The position numbers and the translations under genes were made by a program. DNA of 64,000 bases from Aquitalea magnusonii (lineage in GTDB: Bacteria > Pseudomonadota > Gammaproteobacteria > Burkholderiales > Chromobacteriaceae), in contig NZ_QJKC01000012.1 in the NCBI RefSeq assembly GCF_003202035.1, forward strand, positions 78,158 to 142,157, given 5' to 3'. This document shows positions 8,669 through 17,362 of the stretch, one piece after another (position 1 is the first letter of the stretch; each line of letters opens with the position of its first letter). Under the pieces are notes generated by a model that was not told the origin of the DNA, made no database searches, and worked only from the letters and a program-made list of their open reading frames with translations.

Positions 8669-9211
8669 ATGAAAAAATTGCTCACCACCGCTTCTACCGC
8701 TCTTCTGCTGGCTGGCCTTGCTGCACAGGCACAAGCTGCAGACGGCACCATTACCTTCAATGGTAATGTGACCGCCCAATCTTGCACCCCGACCGTTGCC
8801 GGCGGCACAGCTAACGGCACGGTGACCCTGCCGACCGTCTCGGCCAAATCGCTGGCTAGCGCCGGTGTTACCGCAGGTACAACTCAGTTCTCTATCGCAC
8901 TATCAGGTTGCTCAGCAGCAGCCACCCAAGCAGCCACCTGGTTTGAAGCTGGATCTAACGTTGATCCCGCATCGGGCCGTCTGATTAACACCGGCACCGC
9001 CACCAAAGTGGATGTAGCACTGTACAACAGTACCGGCACCACGCCGATTGCTGTTGGCCAAGGTAATGGCTCCTTGGGCAGCAGCGGTACTGCCGTACCG
9101 ATTACCAATAATGCCGCCACCATGAACTTCAATGCCCGCTACTACGCCACTGGCGCAGCCACGGCCGGCTCAGTTGTCGCCTCGGTTAACTACACCATTC
9201 AATATCAGTAA
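8669..9211 (+). CDS. Fimbrial major pilin-like subunit (chaperone-usher type), copy 1
   Basis: A 180-residue secreted subunit. Signal peptide about 1-23 ends AQA|AD. The mature protein has the two cysteines of the pilin Ig-like fold (C39, C81) and the C-terminal beta-zipper motif ending NYTIQYQ, with the penultimate tyrosine recognised by the chaperone. Mature residues ADGTITFNG supply the donor strand for the next subunit. It is closely related along its length to the next gene. First gene of the cluster, with a good ribosome-binding site and stem-loops downstream, so it is probably the most abundant, shaft-forming subunit. Confidence 0.93.
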   Translation: MKKLLTTASTALLLAGLAAQAQAADGTITFNGNVTAQSCTPTVAGGTANGTVTLPTVSAKSLASAGVTAGTTQFSIALSGCSAAATQAATWFEAGSNVDPASGRLINTGTATKVDVALYNSTGTTPIAVGQGNGSLGSSGTAVPITNNAATMNFNARYYATGAATAGSVVASVNYTIQYQ

Positions 9212-9217
9212 GCAAAG

Positions 9218-9234
9218 CGCTGCATGCTGCAGCG
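9218..9234 (+). repeat. Inverted repeat after pilin 1
   Basis: CGCTGCA (9218-9224) and TGCAGCG (9228-9234) around a 3-base loop, starting 7 bases after the pilin stop. No U-run follows; it could protect the pilin mRNA 3' end or weaken read-through. Confidence 0.45.
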
Positions 9235-9263
9235 TCATGGCATAGCTGCATAGCCAATCCCCA

Positions 9264-9288
9264 AGGAGGAGTCATATTGGCTCCTCCT
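9264..9288 (+). repeat. Second inverted repeat between pilins
   Basis: AGGAGGAG (9264-9271) and CTCCTCCT (9281-9288) with a 9-base loop. It is not followed by a T-run, so it may be an attenuator or RNA-stabilising hairpin rather than a full terminator. Confidence 0.45.
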
Positions 9289-9379
9289 CGTACTATATAT
9301 CCGCGAATTTAACCATTCGCCACTTTCAGACTATAAAAAAAGCACGCACTAGCGGTCTGTCTACCTGAGGAAGCTTGCA

Positions 9380-9919
9380 ATGCAAAAGGTCCTTATAAGC
9401 GTTTCAACCATATCATTACTAGCTGCATTAGCTTCGACAGCCCAAGCCGCCGATGGACTCATCAGTTTCAATGGTGATATTTCATCAGAGACCTGCACGA
9501 TCAGTGCAGCCAATGGTACCAATGATGGCACGGTGACACTGCCAATTGTTTCGGCGACTGCGTTAGCCAGTCCTGCAGCAACAGCTGGAGCCACACAATT
9601 TGCCATTACCCTCAGCAGCTGCCCACAACCATTCAAGAAAGCTGCAGCCTGGTTTGAAGCTGGTAGTAATGTTGATTCCACTACCGGAAGACTGATTAAT
9701 ACTGGCACCGCAAGCAATGTAGATGTTGCCTTGTACAACATAAACTCTAATTCACCAATCAATATTGGCCAGGGTAGTGGCTTTGGTGCTAGCGGTGCCT
9801 CCTTCGATATTATCAACGATGGCGCCATACTGAATTATCGTGCCAGTTACTATGCCAAAGCTGCGGTCACTGCAGGCACCGTTATTGCAAGCGTCAATTA
9901 CACTGTGCAATACGAGTAG
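9380..9919 (+). CDS. Fimbrial pilin-like subunit, copy 2
   Basis: A 179-residue paralogue of the preceding pilin. Signal peptide about 1-23 (ending AQA|AD), cysteines at the same positions (C39, C81), and shared blocks such as WFEAGSNVD, GRLINTGTA and VDVALYN, ending NYTVQYE. Its codon use is more AT-rich than copy 1. It sits between copy 1 and the chaperone, so it could be a minor or alternative shaft subunit. GAGGAAGC lies just upstream of the ATG. The pair looks like an old tandem duplication. Confidence 0.9.
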   Translation: MQKVLISVSTISLLAALASTAQAADGLISFNGDISSETCTISAANGTNDGTVTLPIVSATALASPAATAGATQFAITLSSCPQPFKKAAAWFEAGSNVDSTTGRLINTGTASNVDVALYNINSNSPINIGQGSGFGASGASFDIINDGAILNYRASYYAKAAVTAGTVIASVNYTVQYE

Positions 9920-10014
9920 ATATTAAGCAACTCCTTTTCACAGAAGCAAAGCAGCAGAGGGTGATGAATTTACATCACCCTCTTGCCATCACTAATAAAG
10001 TATCTGGGGAAAAC

Positions 10015-10749
10015 ATGATAAAAAACTTCATTACAGCAGTAGGCACTTTTTCCATGGGCAGCCTGTTTAATCTGGCACAGGCCGACGTATCCATTAATGC
10101 AACACGCATCATCTACCCCGCCAGCAAAAAAGAAATCACCTTTACCGTAAATAATGCGGGAAAAAAATCATCACTGATCCAGGCATGGCTTGATGAAGGA
10201 AATAGCAAAGACACGCCGGACAACACTAGCGCACCCTTTGTTTTAACCCCACCCATATCCATATTGCAGGCCGAAAAAGGGCAGAATATTCGCGTACGCT
10301 ATACCGGAGAAATAGCACTTCCCACCGACAAGGAAAGCCTGTTCTGGATAAATGTACTCGAAGTACCACAAAATACCGACGATCCTAACCAATTGCGCAT
10401 CGGCATCAGAAGTCGGATCAAATTTTTCTTTCGCCCTGAAAAGTTAGCACTATCTCCAGAAAATGCACCAGAAAAATTAAGCTGGAAACTGATTAGCAAA
10501 AATTCCAAATGGTATGTGCTTATTCACAATGGTACCCCGTACTATATCACTTTCAATCAAATACATATCAATACAGAAAAAACCAAGGGCAGTGTGGATT
10601 TATCACCGCAAAAATCAATGATTTCACCTAATGGCGATATGGAATACGAAATAACCGCCAAGAGTGATGAAATCAAGCCCGGCATAAATTTCAGCGTTAT
10701 TAATGATTATGGTGGCAGCTCTAGCTATACAGCAAAGCTTGCCGAATAA
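10015..10749 (+). CDS. Periplasmic fimbrial chaperone (PapD/FimC family)
   Basis: A 244-residue protein. The ATG at 10015 follows GGGGAAA and gives a signal peptide (about 1-23); the frame is open upstream to a GTG at 9961 but that would precede the signal. The mature protein begins DVSINATR, placing R31 at mature position 8, the conserved PapD arginine that binds the subunit C-terminus. RSRIKFFFRP supplies the conserved lysine and FxRP motif, and the WINVLEVP block is diagnostic. It caps subunits in the periplasm and hands them to the usher encoded next, 45 bases downstream. Confidence 0.94.
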   Translation: MIKNFITAVGTFSMGSLFNLAQADVSINATRIIYPASKKEITFTVNNAGKKSSLIQAWLDEGNSKDTPDNTSAPFVLTPPISILQAEKGQNIRVRYTGEIALPTDKESLFWINVLEVPQNTDDPNQLRIGIRSRIKFFFRPEKLALSPENAPEKLSWKLISKNSKWYVLIHNGTPYYITFNQIHINTEKTKGSVDLSPQKSMISPNGDMEYEITAKSDEIKPGINFSVINDYGGSSSYTAKLAE

Positions 10750-10794
10750 ACCACTTGAAGGTTGCCACCGTAGTGGCACAACAAGGTTTATACA

Positions 10795-13296
10795 GTGAAA
10801 TCCATTAGCTTCAAAAAAAAACCAATACACCTTTTTCTGGCCGTCTGCTTTGGCATAAGCCATCAAGCGGTACAAGCCAATGAAAATGGCAGCGAGCCTT
10901 CTTTTGATAGAAGCTTGCTATGGGGTGATTCATTGAAGAAACTGGATTTCAGTAAATTTCAGACTGGATCATCATTGCCGGAGGGTGAGTACAGTACGGA
11001 TGTGCTCATCAACGAAATACCGCGCGGACGGCGTGATCTGCGCCTTATCAAAACTGAAGATAATAAAAATACTGTCCCATGCATTCCGCGATCACTTTTA
11101 CTGGAGCTGGGCGTGCGTGCCGATCGCTTACCAGAGCCAACACAAAAGGGGGAGGATATCTGTGTTGATCTGGCCAAGCAGATTAACGGCGCATTCTACC
11201 AATTTGATAGCAACCTGCTACAATTAAAAATAAGCGTTCCACAGGTTGACATGCAGCAGCATTTCATAGGCTACACCTCACCAGACAGCTGGGATGAAGG
11301 TGTACCTGCCCTGCTGCTCGACTACTCCAGTAATATTTACTACTCAAAAACAGCCAATACTGACAATAGCAATGCCTACTTGTCGGCAAATATCGGACTG
11401 AACCTGGGCAGCTGGCGTTTCCGCAATACGACATCGGTTAACTGGAGTAATAGCAACGGCCATTCAATCCAACCGATCCGAAATTATATCAGTCGCGATC
11501 TGGATGCCATCCATTCCCAGCTGATTATTGGTGATAGTTTTAGCGATTCCGATCTATTCACTTCGGTTCCGGTACGGGGTATCCGCATAGCCAGCGATGA
11601 CCGGATGAAGCCCATCAATGATACCGGATACGCACCGGTCGTCCGTGGCATGGCCAATAGCAATGCGCATGTGGTCATCCAGCAAAACGGCTATACCATT
11701 TACGATACCACCGTCGCTCCTGGTGCATTTGAAATCAGGGATATTGCTCCAGCCAGCTACAACGGTGATCTTGTCGTAACGGTGACTGAAGCTGATGGCA
11801 AAAAATCAACATTTACCGTACCGTTTTCTGCCGTACCACGTTCGCTACGAGAAGGTTCGAGCCACTATAATTTTACTTTAGGCCAAGTGCGCAAGCTGGC
11901 AAACACAACGCCCATGCTTGGACAGTTTACCTATCAGCGCGGGATGTCCAATTTACTCACACTAAATGGTGGGGTGACCGCAGCAGATGGCTATACCACA
12001 TTAGAACTAGGCAGTGTGTTTAATACTGGTGCTGGCGCCCTTGGCTTTGATGTCAGTAGTTCAAATACGAAAATCAATGGCACAACGCTAACTGGTCAGT
12101 CTTATCGATTCAGCTTCAACAAGCTATTCAATAACACTGGAACCAATGTCACTCTTGCTGCCTATCGCTACTCGACCTCCGGCTACATGGATGTGCAAAC
12201 TGCACTAAATATTCGGGACACGATGGCAGATCCCAACAATGGGCAACTCTTATTTAACAACTTTTCCCGGCTACGCAGTCGTGGAGAAATCAATATTAAT
12301 CAAAACTTTAAAAATGGGAGTTCTGCTTATATAAGTGGCTCCATTCAGGATTACTGGGGTGGCCAAGCACGTAGCACCCAATACCAGATGGGTATACGGC
12401 AAGGCTACAAGTGGGGTAGTTTGGCAATTGATGCCAATAGACAAACCAACAATGGCGGACAAAGTGTCAACAGCGTCATGCTAAGTATCAACTTTAACCT
12501 GGATAGCGGAAAGATATTCAGCAGCAGCCTGCGTAATGATTCTACGGGTAGCAGTGATGCACAACTGAATATGAGCGGTAGCTTCGACCAGGATAGAAAA
12601 ATGAGCTATGGAATCAACATAGGAGAAAGTCGTGGTGGTGGCAGTAACAGTAGCAGCATTGCTGGCAATCTTGCTTACCAAGGTAGCAAAGGCATTGTCA
12701 ATGCGAGCGCCAGCAGCTCCGGTGGAAATAAACAAGCTTCGCTGGGCTTGAATGGCTCGGTCGTCGCCGCGGCCGGGACCGTGTTATTTGGCCAACCACT
12801 CGGAGAGAGTACTGCAATTATTGAAGCACCAGATGCCAAAGGTGCGATGGTGGCGCCTGGTATTGGCGTAGAAGTGGATGGCTCCGGTCATGCACTGCTG
12901 CCATCGCTCTCCTCTTACCGCAAAAATGATATACAGCTGGAAACGGGTAGCATGAGTGATGGTGTGCAATTGGACTATAGCAGTACACAAGCGATTCCGC
13001 GTAGTGGTTCGGTGGTACTGGTGAAGTTTAAAACCACGATGGGCTTGCCATTGCTACTGAAAACACGCTTTGCCGATGAAAGCCCACTGCCCTTTGGTGC
13101 CAGCGTAAAAGACAAGGACGGTCACATAGTCGGTGATATTGGTCAAGCTGGCAAACTATTTGCGCGAGTGAAACAGCCCAGCGGTAGCTTGTTTGTCGAC
13201 CTCGATGGTGGCAAAAAATGCATGCTAAGCTATGACAATGCTGAGCTTACGATCACTTCTTTCAAGACAGCAGTTTGCCAGATGGGCATTCAGTAA
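10795..13296 (+). CDS. Outer-membrane fimbrial usher (FimD/PapC family)
   Basis: An 833-residue protein with GTG start and signal peptide to about residue 28. The N-terminal domain (LLWGDSLKKLDFSKF, then PEGEYSTDVLINE) binds chaperone-subunit complexes. The central beta-barrel with plug includes PVRGIRIASDDRM and GFVP-type loops such as NGYTIYDTTVAPGAFEI. The C-terminal domains end with a cysteine pair (GKKCMLSYD ... AVCQ). It forms the outer-membrane pore through which pilins and tip adhesins are assembled. Length is typical. A single usher serves the whole cluster. Confidence 0.95.
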   Translation: MKSISFKKKPIHLFLAVCFGISHQAVQANENGSEPSFDRSLLWGDSLKKLDFSKFQTGSSLPEGEYSTDVLINEIPRGRRDLRLIKTEDNKNTVPCIPRSLLLELGVRADRLPEPTQKGEDICVDLAKQINGAFYQFDSNLLQLKISVPQVDMQQHFIGYTSPDSWDEGVPALLLDYSSNIYYSKTANTDNSNAYLSANIGLNLGSWRFRNTTSVNWSNSNGHSIQPIRNYISRDLDAIHSQLIIGDSFSDSDLFTSVPVRGIRIASDDRMKPINDTGYAPVVRGMANSNAHVVIQQNGYTIYDTTVAPGAFEIRDIAPASYNGDLVVTVTEADGKKSTFTVPFSAVPRSLREGSSHYNFTLGQVRKLANTTPMLGQFTYQRGMSNLLTLNGGVTAADGYTTLELGSVFNTGAGALGFDVSSSNTKINGTTLTGQSYRFSFNKLFNNTGTNVTLAAYRYSTSGYMDVQTALNIRDTMADPNNGQLLFNNFSRLRSRGEININQNFKNGSSAYISGSIQDYWGGQARSTQYQMGIRQGYKWGSLAIDANRQTNNGGQSVNSVMLSINFNLDSGKIFSSSLRNDSTGSSDAQLNMSGSFDQDRKMSYGINIGESRGGGSNSSSIAGNLAYQGSKGIVNASASSSGGNKQASLGLNGSVVAAAGTVLFGQPLGESTAIIEAPDAKGAMVAPGIGVEVDGSGHALLPSLSSYRKNDIQLETGSMSDGVQLDYSSTQAIPRSGSVVLVKFKTTMGLPLLLKTRFADESPLPFGASVKDKDGHIVGDIGQAGKLFARVKQPSGSLFVDLDGGKKCMLSYDNAELTITSFKTAVCQMGIQ

Positions 13297-13478
13297 TGGC
13301 TACCATTAATTTTATTTTGACACATACCATTTTAATGACACATGATAATAAAAATTAAATAACCATGCCCTAGCGCAAAGTGCACATGTAAAAGTAGTAA
13401 GAAATCCTTTAGAAAACAAGCTGCACCTTTCAAGCTGCTTAAAACCATAAAAACAGCTGGCACTTGCGGAGTGATACG

Positions 13479-14561
13479 ATGAAATTCATGCCAAAACATT
13501 TCAATTTCTATAAATTGCTTACACTACACTTTGGGAAAATATTTATCCTAATCGGATTATTTTTTTTGCATAACTCATCCTATGCAAGTTGTACTGTTCA
13601 AGGTACTAATATAGGTGGTTTGAATTTATATTTATTCACTACAATTCCCCCACTCACCGTTGCCAACATTCCAGCCAGTACACCCTTGATCACTCCAATT
13701 AGTGATTGGTATACGACAACAGCGACCGCCTTCTCCAATTGCATTCCAAATGAAAGGCTCAGTCTAGCCGCGGCTCAACCTTCAACCAACCTCACTTACG
13801 ATGACAACGGAACTACCTATACCATTTTTAAACTTCCAAATTCGAATATTGGTTACATAGCATCTGTCCAATGGACTGGAGCATACCAAACACTTCCTTT
13901 TCCACTTCCAGTAGATAAAGGATGGTGTTTCTTGGTGGGAGGCATATGCTACTCGGCAGCAAATCGTACAGTATTATTGACCGCTAAAATTCGGTTTATC
14001 AGAATTGCCCCACTTAGCAGCGGAGTTATATCTCTGCCAACAACGGCAACCTACATCATGGGATGGACTTCAGACGGTGGTTCATACCGAGGTTTATTTC
14101 GCGTTGAACCAACCAGCGCTATTATTCAGACCCAAAGCTGCACCGTTAATACCAGCAATATCCAGGTTCAGCTACCAGGCATCCAAACTGCACTATTGCC
14201 TAGTGCAGGATCAACTACAGGTGCAACGCCATTCAATATCTCTATTAACTGTCCCAATGCGGTTAATGCCTATATGACTATAACCGATAACAGCAATCCA
14301 GCGCAGACCAGCAATATCATTCAGGCAGCAAGTGGATCCACGACAACGGGTATTGGTGTACAGATAAAGCAGAATGGGAAAATTATTTCCATGGGACCAG
14401 ACTCTAGCATGGCTGGCAATCCCAATCAGTTCCTGATTGGTAACAATGTCATCGGCAACCAGTTAATCCCCTTTAGTGCCAGTTATATTCGCACATCGGC
14501 AGGTAGCGTGGGGGTTGGCACTCTAACAGCACGGGCTACGTTTACCATGTCATACCAGTGA
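13479..14561 (+). CDS. Fimbrial tip adhesin-like protein, copy 1
   Basis: A 360-residue protein. The ATG at 13479 follows GCGGAG; a TTG at 13464 is the only longer start. Hydrophobic signal sequence to about residue 41, then mature start SCTVQG. The layout is that of a two-domain adhesin: an N-terminal putative binding domain (about 42-215) of no family I recognise, then a C-terminal pilin domain (from SCTVNTSNIQVQLPGI) with a second conserved Cys (SINCPNAVN) and a terminal beta-zipper ending ATFTMSYQ. Paralogous to the adhesin at 15051. It is AT-rich, like the rest of the cluster. The receptor is unknown. Confidence 0.82.
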   Translation: MKFMPKHFNFYKLLTLHFGKIFILIGLFFLHNSSYASCTVQGTNIGGLNLYLFTTIPPLTVANIPASTPLITPISDWYTTTATAFSNCIPNERLSLAAAQPSTNLTYDDNGTTYTIFKLPNSNIGYIASVQWTGAYQTLPFPLPVDKGWCFLVGGICYSAANRTVLLTAKIRFIRIAPLSSGVISLPTTATYIMGWTSDGGSYRGLFRVEPTSAIIQTQSCTVNTSNIQVQLPGIQTALLPSAGSTTGATPFNISINCPNAVNAYMTITDNSNPAQTSNIIQAASGSTTTGIGVQIKQNGKIISMGPDSSMAGNPNQFLIGNNVIGNQLIPFSASYIRTSAGSVGVGTLTARATFTMSYQ

Positions 14562-15050
14562 TGCCAAACAGGATACCTTGCAACCCTCGCGTCCAATATA
14601 ATTGCTGTGTACCTGGTATAAACCAATCCATGTATGCAATACAATGACTGGATAATTACCAGCATTGTAATCTGCCACAGGCGCCACTCCTTTTACCCTG
14701 TCTTTAACTGCCAAAGCAGTGTAGATTTTGCGCATGCATTAATACCTGCCCCCACGCCGTCAATCACACCCTAAGCAACAACGATAAGCAGCTGCATTGA
14801 TATTCAAGTAAAACGTAATGGTGCAGCTTTTGCCTTTTAGCTGAAATACTTTTGAAAATCCACTTTTGTCAGTAGTAAGGAGCGGGATATTCCCTACCCC
14901 TATATGGAAAACCATACCTTCCATAGCAATTGGTGCTGACTGGATAAGTGCATTACGACATACACCATGCCTTGTCAAAAAATCTGGCGGATTGTGCAGT
15001 ATTGAATACTAACTTTTGAATATCTGGCACGCATTAATGGGGAAATATTG
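14562..15050. other. Intergenic region between the two adhesin genes
   Basis: 489 bases, AT-rich. Minus-strand open frames of 60-72 codons exist (for example 14760-14978 and 14550-14735), but they lack clear ribosome-binding sites and resemble nothing I know. No remnant of a pilin or transposase was recognised. A GGGGAAA ribosome-binding site for the next gene lies at the end. Confidence 0.5.
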
Positions 15051-16118
15051 ATGAGAAACTTGTTGAAGCATATATCAAGCGCTGGCTTATTGATTTGTAG
15101 CAATCATGTTTTTGCAACCGTCAAATGTGTCTCGAGCTACACCGGCGATAGCAGTAATGTTACTGCACCAGTCGTCTCCCCGCCAATTAATGCAAGCATT
15201 CCAGGATTCAGCTGGAGCGGTGCTGCCAACTCTTTGACAGTAGGCACATCTTTTACAAGCTGGCAAACAGCCGATAATATTTATAGTGTTTTTACTTGCA
15301 CCCAAGGGAAACTGGATGGTGCTCCTTACCCCGCCACTTATATCGCACCGGCCATCCCACCAATAAGTGGAATGTTTTACACTTTGAATGGCGTTACTTA
15401 TAGCATTTTCCCAACCAAAGCTCCTGGCATTGGTTATATTGTGGGCGCTGCTGATCCAGCCAAAAGCTACACCCCGCTGGGATTCTCTCCCAACTTCATG
15501 CTAAATGGGCAAGGCTATGTAGGCATGGGATTAAAATACTTCATTCAATTCGTGATTACCGGATCACTGAAAACTGGTACTTATATCATTCCGGCGCAGA
15601 CTGTGGCAAATATTCAGCTACGTGATGAAACCAACTCCGCAGCATATGCGTTTAATCTTAATCTTGCCAGTACCACTATCAGCATAAAAGCGTCAACATG
15701 CACAGCCAATACTGGAAATCTTAATATTACACTACCTTCTGTTAATTCCATAAACCTGGCCAGCATTGGCAGCTTATCATTACCCACGCCCTTTAGCCTT
15801 AGCCTTAGCTGCCCCAGCAGTCTGAATGTTTACATGACATTTACGGACAATAATAATCCGAGCAATACCAGCAACCTGCTGTCTTTAAAAAGTAGCTCTA
15901 CTGCCAGCGGCATTGGAGTGCAAATAAAGAAGGCCGATGGCAGTCTGGTCAAATTTGGACCCGACTCCGCCAATAAAGGCACAACCAATCAATTTCTTTT
16001 GATGAATAATATGACGGGAAATCAGGTCTTTCCGTTTTCTGCCTACATTGTCAGAACAGGAAATATGATGCCTGGTTCATTAGCGGCAATCGCTACCTTT
16101 ACCTTCTCTTATCAATAA
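15051..16118 (+). CDS. Fimbrial tip adhesin-like protein, copy 2
   Basis: A 355-residue protein with ATG at 15051 behind GGGGAAATATT and a signal peptide ending FA|TVKC. The N-terminal region (about 25-205) shares layout and short motifs with copy 1 (for example the T-Y-S/T-I-F stretch in GVTYSIFPTKAPGIGYI against GTTYTIFKLPNSNIGYI). The C-terminal pilin domain (from STCTANTGNLNITLPSV) is clearly homologous to that of copy 1, including the SCPSSLNVYMTFTDNNNP region, and ends FTFSYQ. Probably an alternative tip subunit with another specificity. It is the last gene of the cluster. Confidence 0.82.
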   Translation: MRNLLKHISSAGLLICSNHVFATVKCVSSYTGDSSNVTAPVVSPPINASIPGFSWSGAANSLTVGTSFTSWQTADNIYSVFTCTQGKLDGAPYPATYIAPAIPPISGMFYTLNGVTYSIFPTKAPGIGYIVGAADPAKSYTPLGFSPNFMLNGQGYVGMGLKYFIQFVITGSLKTGTYIIPAQTVANIQLRDETNSAAYAFNLNLASTTISIKASTCTANTGNLNITLPSVNSINLASIGSLSLPTPFSLSLSCPSSLNVYMTFTDNNNPSNTSNLLSLKSSSTASGIGVQIKKADGSLVKFGPDSANKGTTNQFLLMNNMTGNQVFPFSAYIVRTGNMMPGSLAAIATFTFSYQ

Positions 16119-16721
16119 TTGGAAATACATCATCCCGGCTATAGCGGTTAACAAGATAGCCTCCTTCCTTGATGCATGCCCAAGCTATTCCGACAGCACA
16201 AAACCTGCGGGCTGAAGGCATCGCGGTGCTAGCAATGCTGTTGGCCACGCTCAAGATTCAAGCGAGCATTTATCACTTGCCGAGCCCGGAATGCACTGGT
16301 TCGCGCCAGATGTGAGGATTGGCCTGTCGCAGCGCGCAACAGTTAAGCCACTTGCCAAAACCGGCTAGCCAAGCCCCGCTTGGGTCAATAAGGGCTGCTG
16401 TGGCGCTTCCCCGGCTTGCCAGCCACGTAGACGCCAAGGCTGCTGATATCGCTGAGCTGGCCTGGGTTTACGGGAGCGCTGGCCTGGGGCGGCGGCTGTA
16501 GGACGACTGCGGGCCATCTGCGTGGCGGGCATCCAGGCAGGCCCGTCAGGAAAGGGCACTGGCGATGATGTTGGTCCGAAAGGCTTGGCATCCACGATGC
16601 CAGACGGGCTTGATCTGCCACGCCAGGTTTTGCCAGCGAAACCGCACTTAGCAGGCAAGCCAGGCAATGAGGGCAAGAGTGGTGATGCACTGATGTCGCG
16701 CAATTGGAAAGGGGAAATAGC
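16119..16721. other. Intergenic region between the fimbrial cluster and the tRNA genes
   Basis: About 600 bases. The left part is mixed, and from about 16320 composition returns to GC-rich. Overlapping open frames of 60-112 codons on both strands have no recognisable product or start signal. No repeats, integrase or tRNA-end duplication were seen. The region marks the right edge of the AT-rich cluster. Confidence 0.45.
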
Positions 16722-16747
16722 AAACGCCCAGACTGTGCTGGGCGTTT
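16722..16747 (-). terminator. Terminator after the pgsA-tRNA transcript
   Basis: AAACGCCCAG (16722-16731) pairs perfectly with CTGGGCGTTT (16738-16747) around a 6-base loop, 26 bases past the 3' end of tRNA-Cys on the minus strand. The following T-run is weak (TTTGC). Confidence 0.65.
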
Positions 16748-16773
16748 ACGACCTTGCGTGGCAAGGTTTGATT

Positions 16774-16847
16774 TGGAGGCGCGGGCCGGAGTCGAACCGA
16801 CCTACACGGATTTGCAATCCGGTGCATAACCGCTTTGCTACCGCGCC
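16774..16847 (-). tRNA. tRNA-Cys (anticodon GCA)
   Basis: A 74-nt cloverleaf on the minus strand. Acceptor GGCGCGG (16847-16841), anticodon stem-loop CCGGATTGCAAATCCG with anticodon GCA, T-arm GGTTCGACTCC, and encoded CCA (16776-16774). It lies downstream of the tRNA-Gly genes, as cysT follows glyW in Escherichia coli. Confidence 0.96.
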
Positions 16848-16889
16848 GTAGCTTGTGTTCAATCAGCGCTGAGTCTGACTGATAAATTG

Positions 16890-16965
16890 TGGAGCGGGAA
16901 ACGAGGCTCGAACTCGCGACCTCAACCTTGGCAAGGTTGCGCTCTACCAACTGAGCTATTCCCGC
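16890..16965 (-). tRNA. tRNA-Gly (anticodon GCC), copy 4 in transcription order
   Basis: A 76-nt cloverleaf on the minus strand. Acceptor GCGGGAA at 16965-16959, anticodon GCC in the loop TTGCCAA, T-arm AGTTCGAGCCT, encoded CCA. Same gene sequence as the other three copies. Confidence 0.96.
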
Positions 16966-16991
16966 GTCGCATGGTACTGCTTGAACTGTGA

Positions 16992-17067
16992 TGGAGCGGG
17001 AAACGAGGCTCGAACTCGCGACCTCAACCTTGGCAAGGTTGCGCTCTACCAACTGAGCTATTCCCGC
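16992..17067 (-). tRNA. tRNA-Gly (anticodon GCC), copy 3
   Basis: Same 76-nt cloverleaf with anticodon GCC and encoded CCA (16994-16992). The spacer to the neighbouring copy is 26 bases. Confidence 0.96.
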
Positions 17068-17093
17068 GTCGCATGGTACTGCTTGAACTGTAG

Positions 17094-17169
17094 TGGAGCG
17101 GGAAACGAGGCTCGAACTCGCGACCTCAACCTTGGCAAGGTTGCGCTCTACCAACTGAGCTATTCCCGC
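17094..17169 (-). tRNA. tRNA-Gly (anticodon GCC), copy 2
   Basis: Same 76-nt cloverleaf with anticodon GCC and encoded CCA (17096-17094). Confidence 0.96.
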
Positions 17170-17197
17170 GTCGCATTTACAGCAGCAAAAGTGATGC

Positions 17198-17273
17198 TGG
17201 AGCGGGAAACGAGGCTCGAACTCGCGACCTCAACCTTGGCAAGGTTGCGCTCTACCAACTGAGCTATTCCCGC
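17198..17273 (-). tRNA. tRNA-Gly (anticodon GCC), copy 1 (promoter-proximal)
   Basis: Same 76-nt cloverleaf with anticodon GCC and encoded CCA (17200-17198). It starts 89 bases after the pgsA stop on the same strand. Confidence 0.96.
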
Positions 17274-17362
17274 ATTCACACTACTTTTGCTTCTCTTGTC
17301 TGCCACCGAAGTGGCGTCGAGAGAGTGCGAATTATAAGGGTTTCTCGGACCCTGTCAACACT

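Larger units (their letters stand above)
16890..17273. repeat. Tandem array of four tRNA-Gly units
   Basis: Four identical 76-bp tRNA-Gly genes start at 16890, 16992, 17094 and 17198, a period of 102-104 bp. The spacers after the first two units are nearly identical (GTCGCATGGTACTGCTTG then AACTG plus two or three variable bases). The spacer before the promoter-proximal unit differs after GTCGCAT. This indicates recent unit duplication. Confidence 0.95.

Noticed and set aside
9961..10014. Longer chaperone start at GTG 9961
   Set aside because: It would place 18 hydrophilic residues before the signal peptide; the ATG at 10015 has GGGGAAA in front.
16119..16847. tRNA-Cys as attachment site of a fimbrial genomic island
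   Set aside because: No integrase gene and no second copy of the tRNA 3' end at the other edge of the cluster near 8.3 kb.
16648..17154. Repetitive 168-codon minus-strand frame across the tRNA-Gly genes
   Set aside because: The repeated peptide is only the translation of identical tRNA genes.
16890..17273. Regularly spaced repeats resembling a CRISPR array
   Set aside because: The repeats are complete tRNA-Gly genes of 76 bases with near-identical spacers; CRISPR spacers would be unique and repeats shorter.
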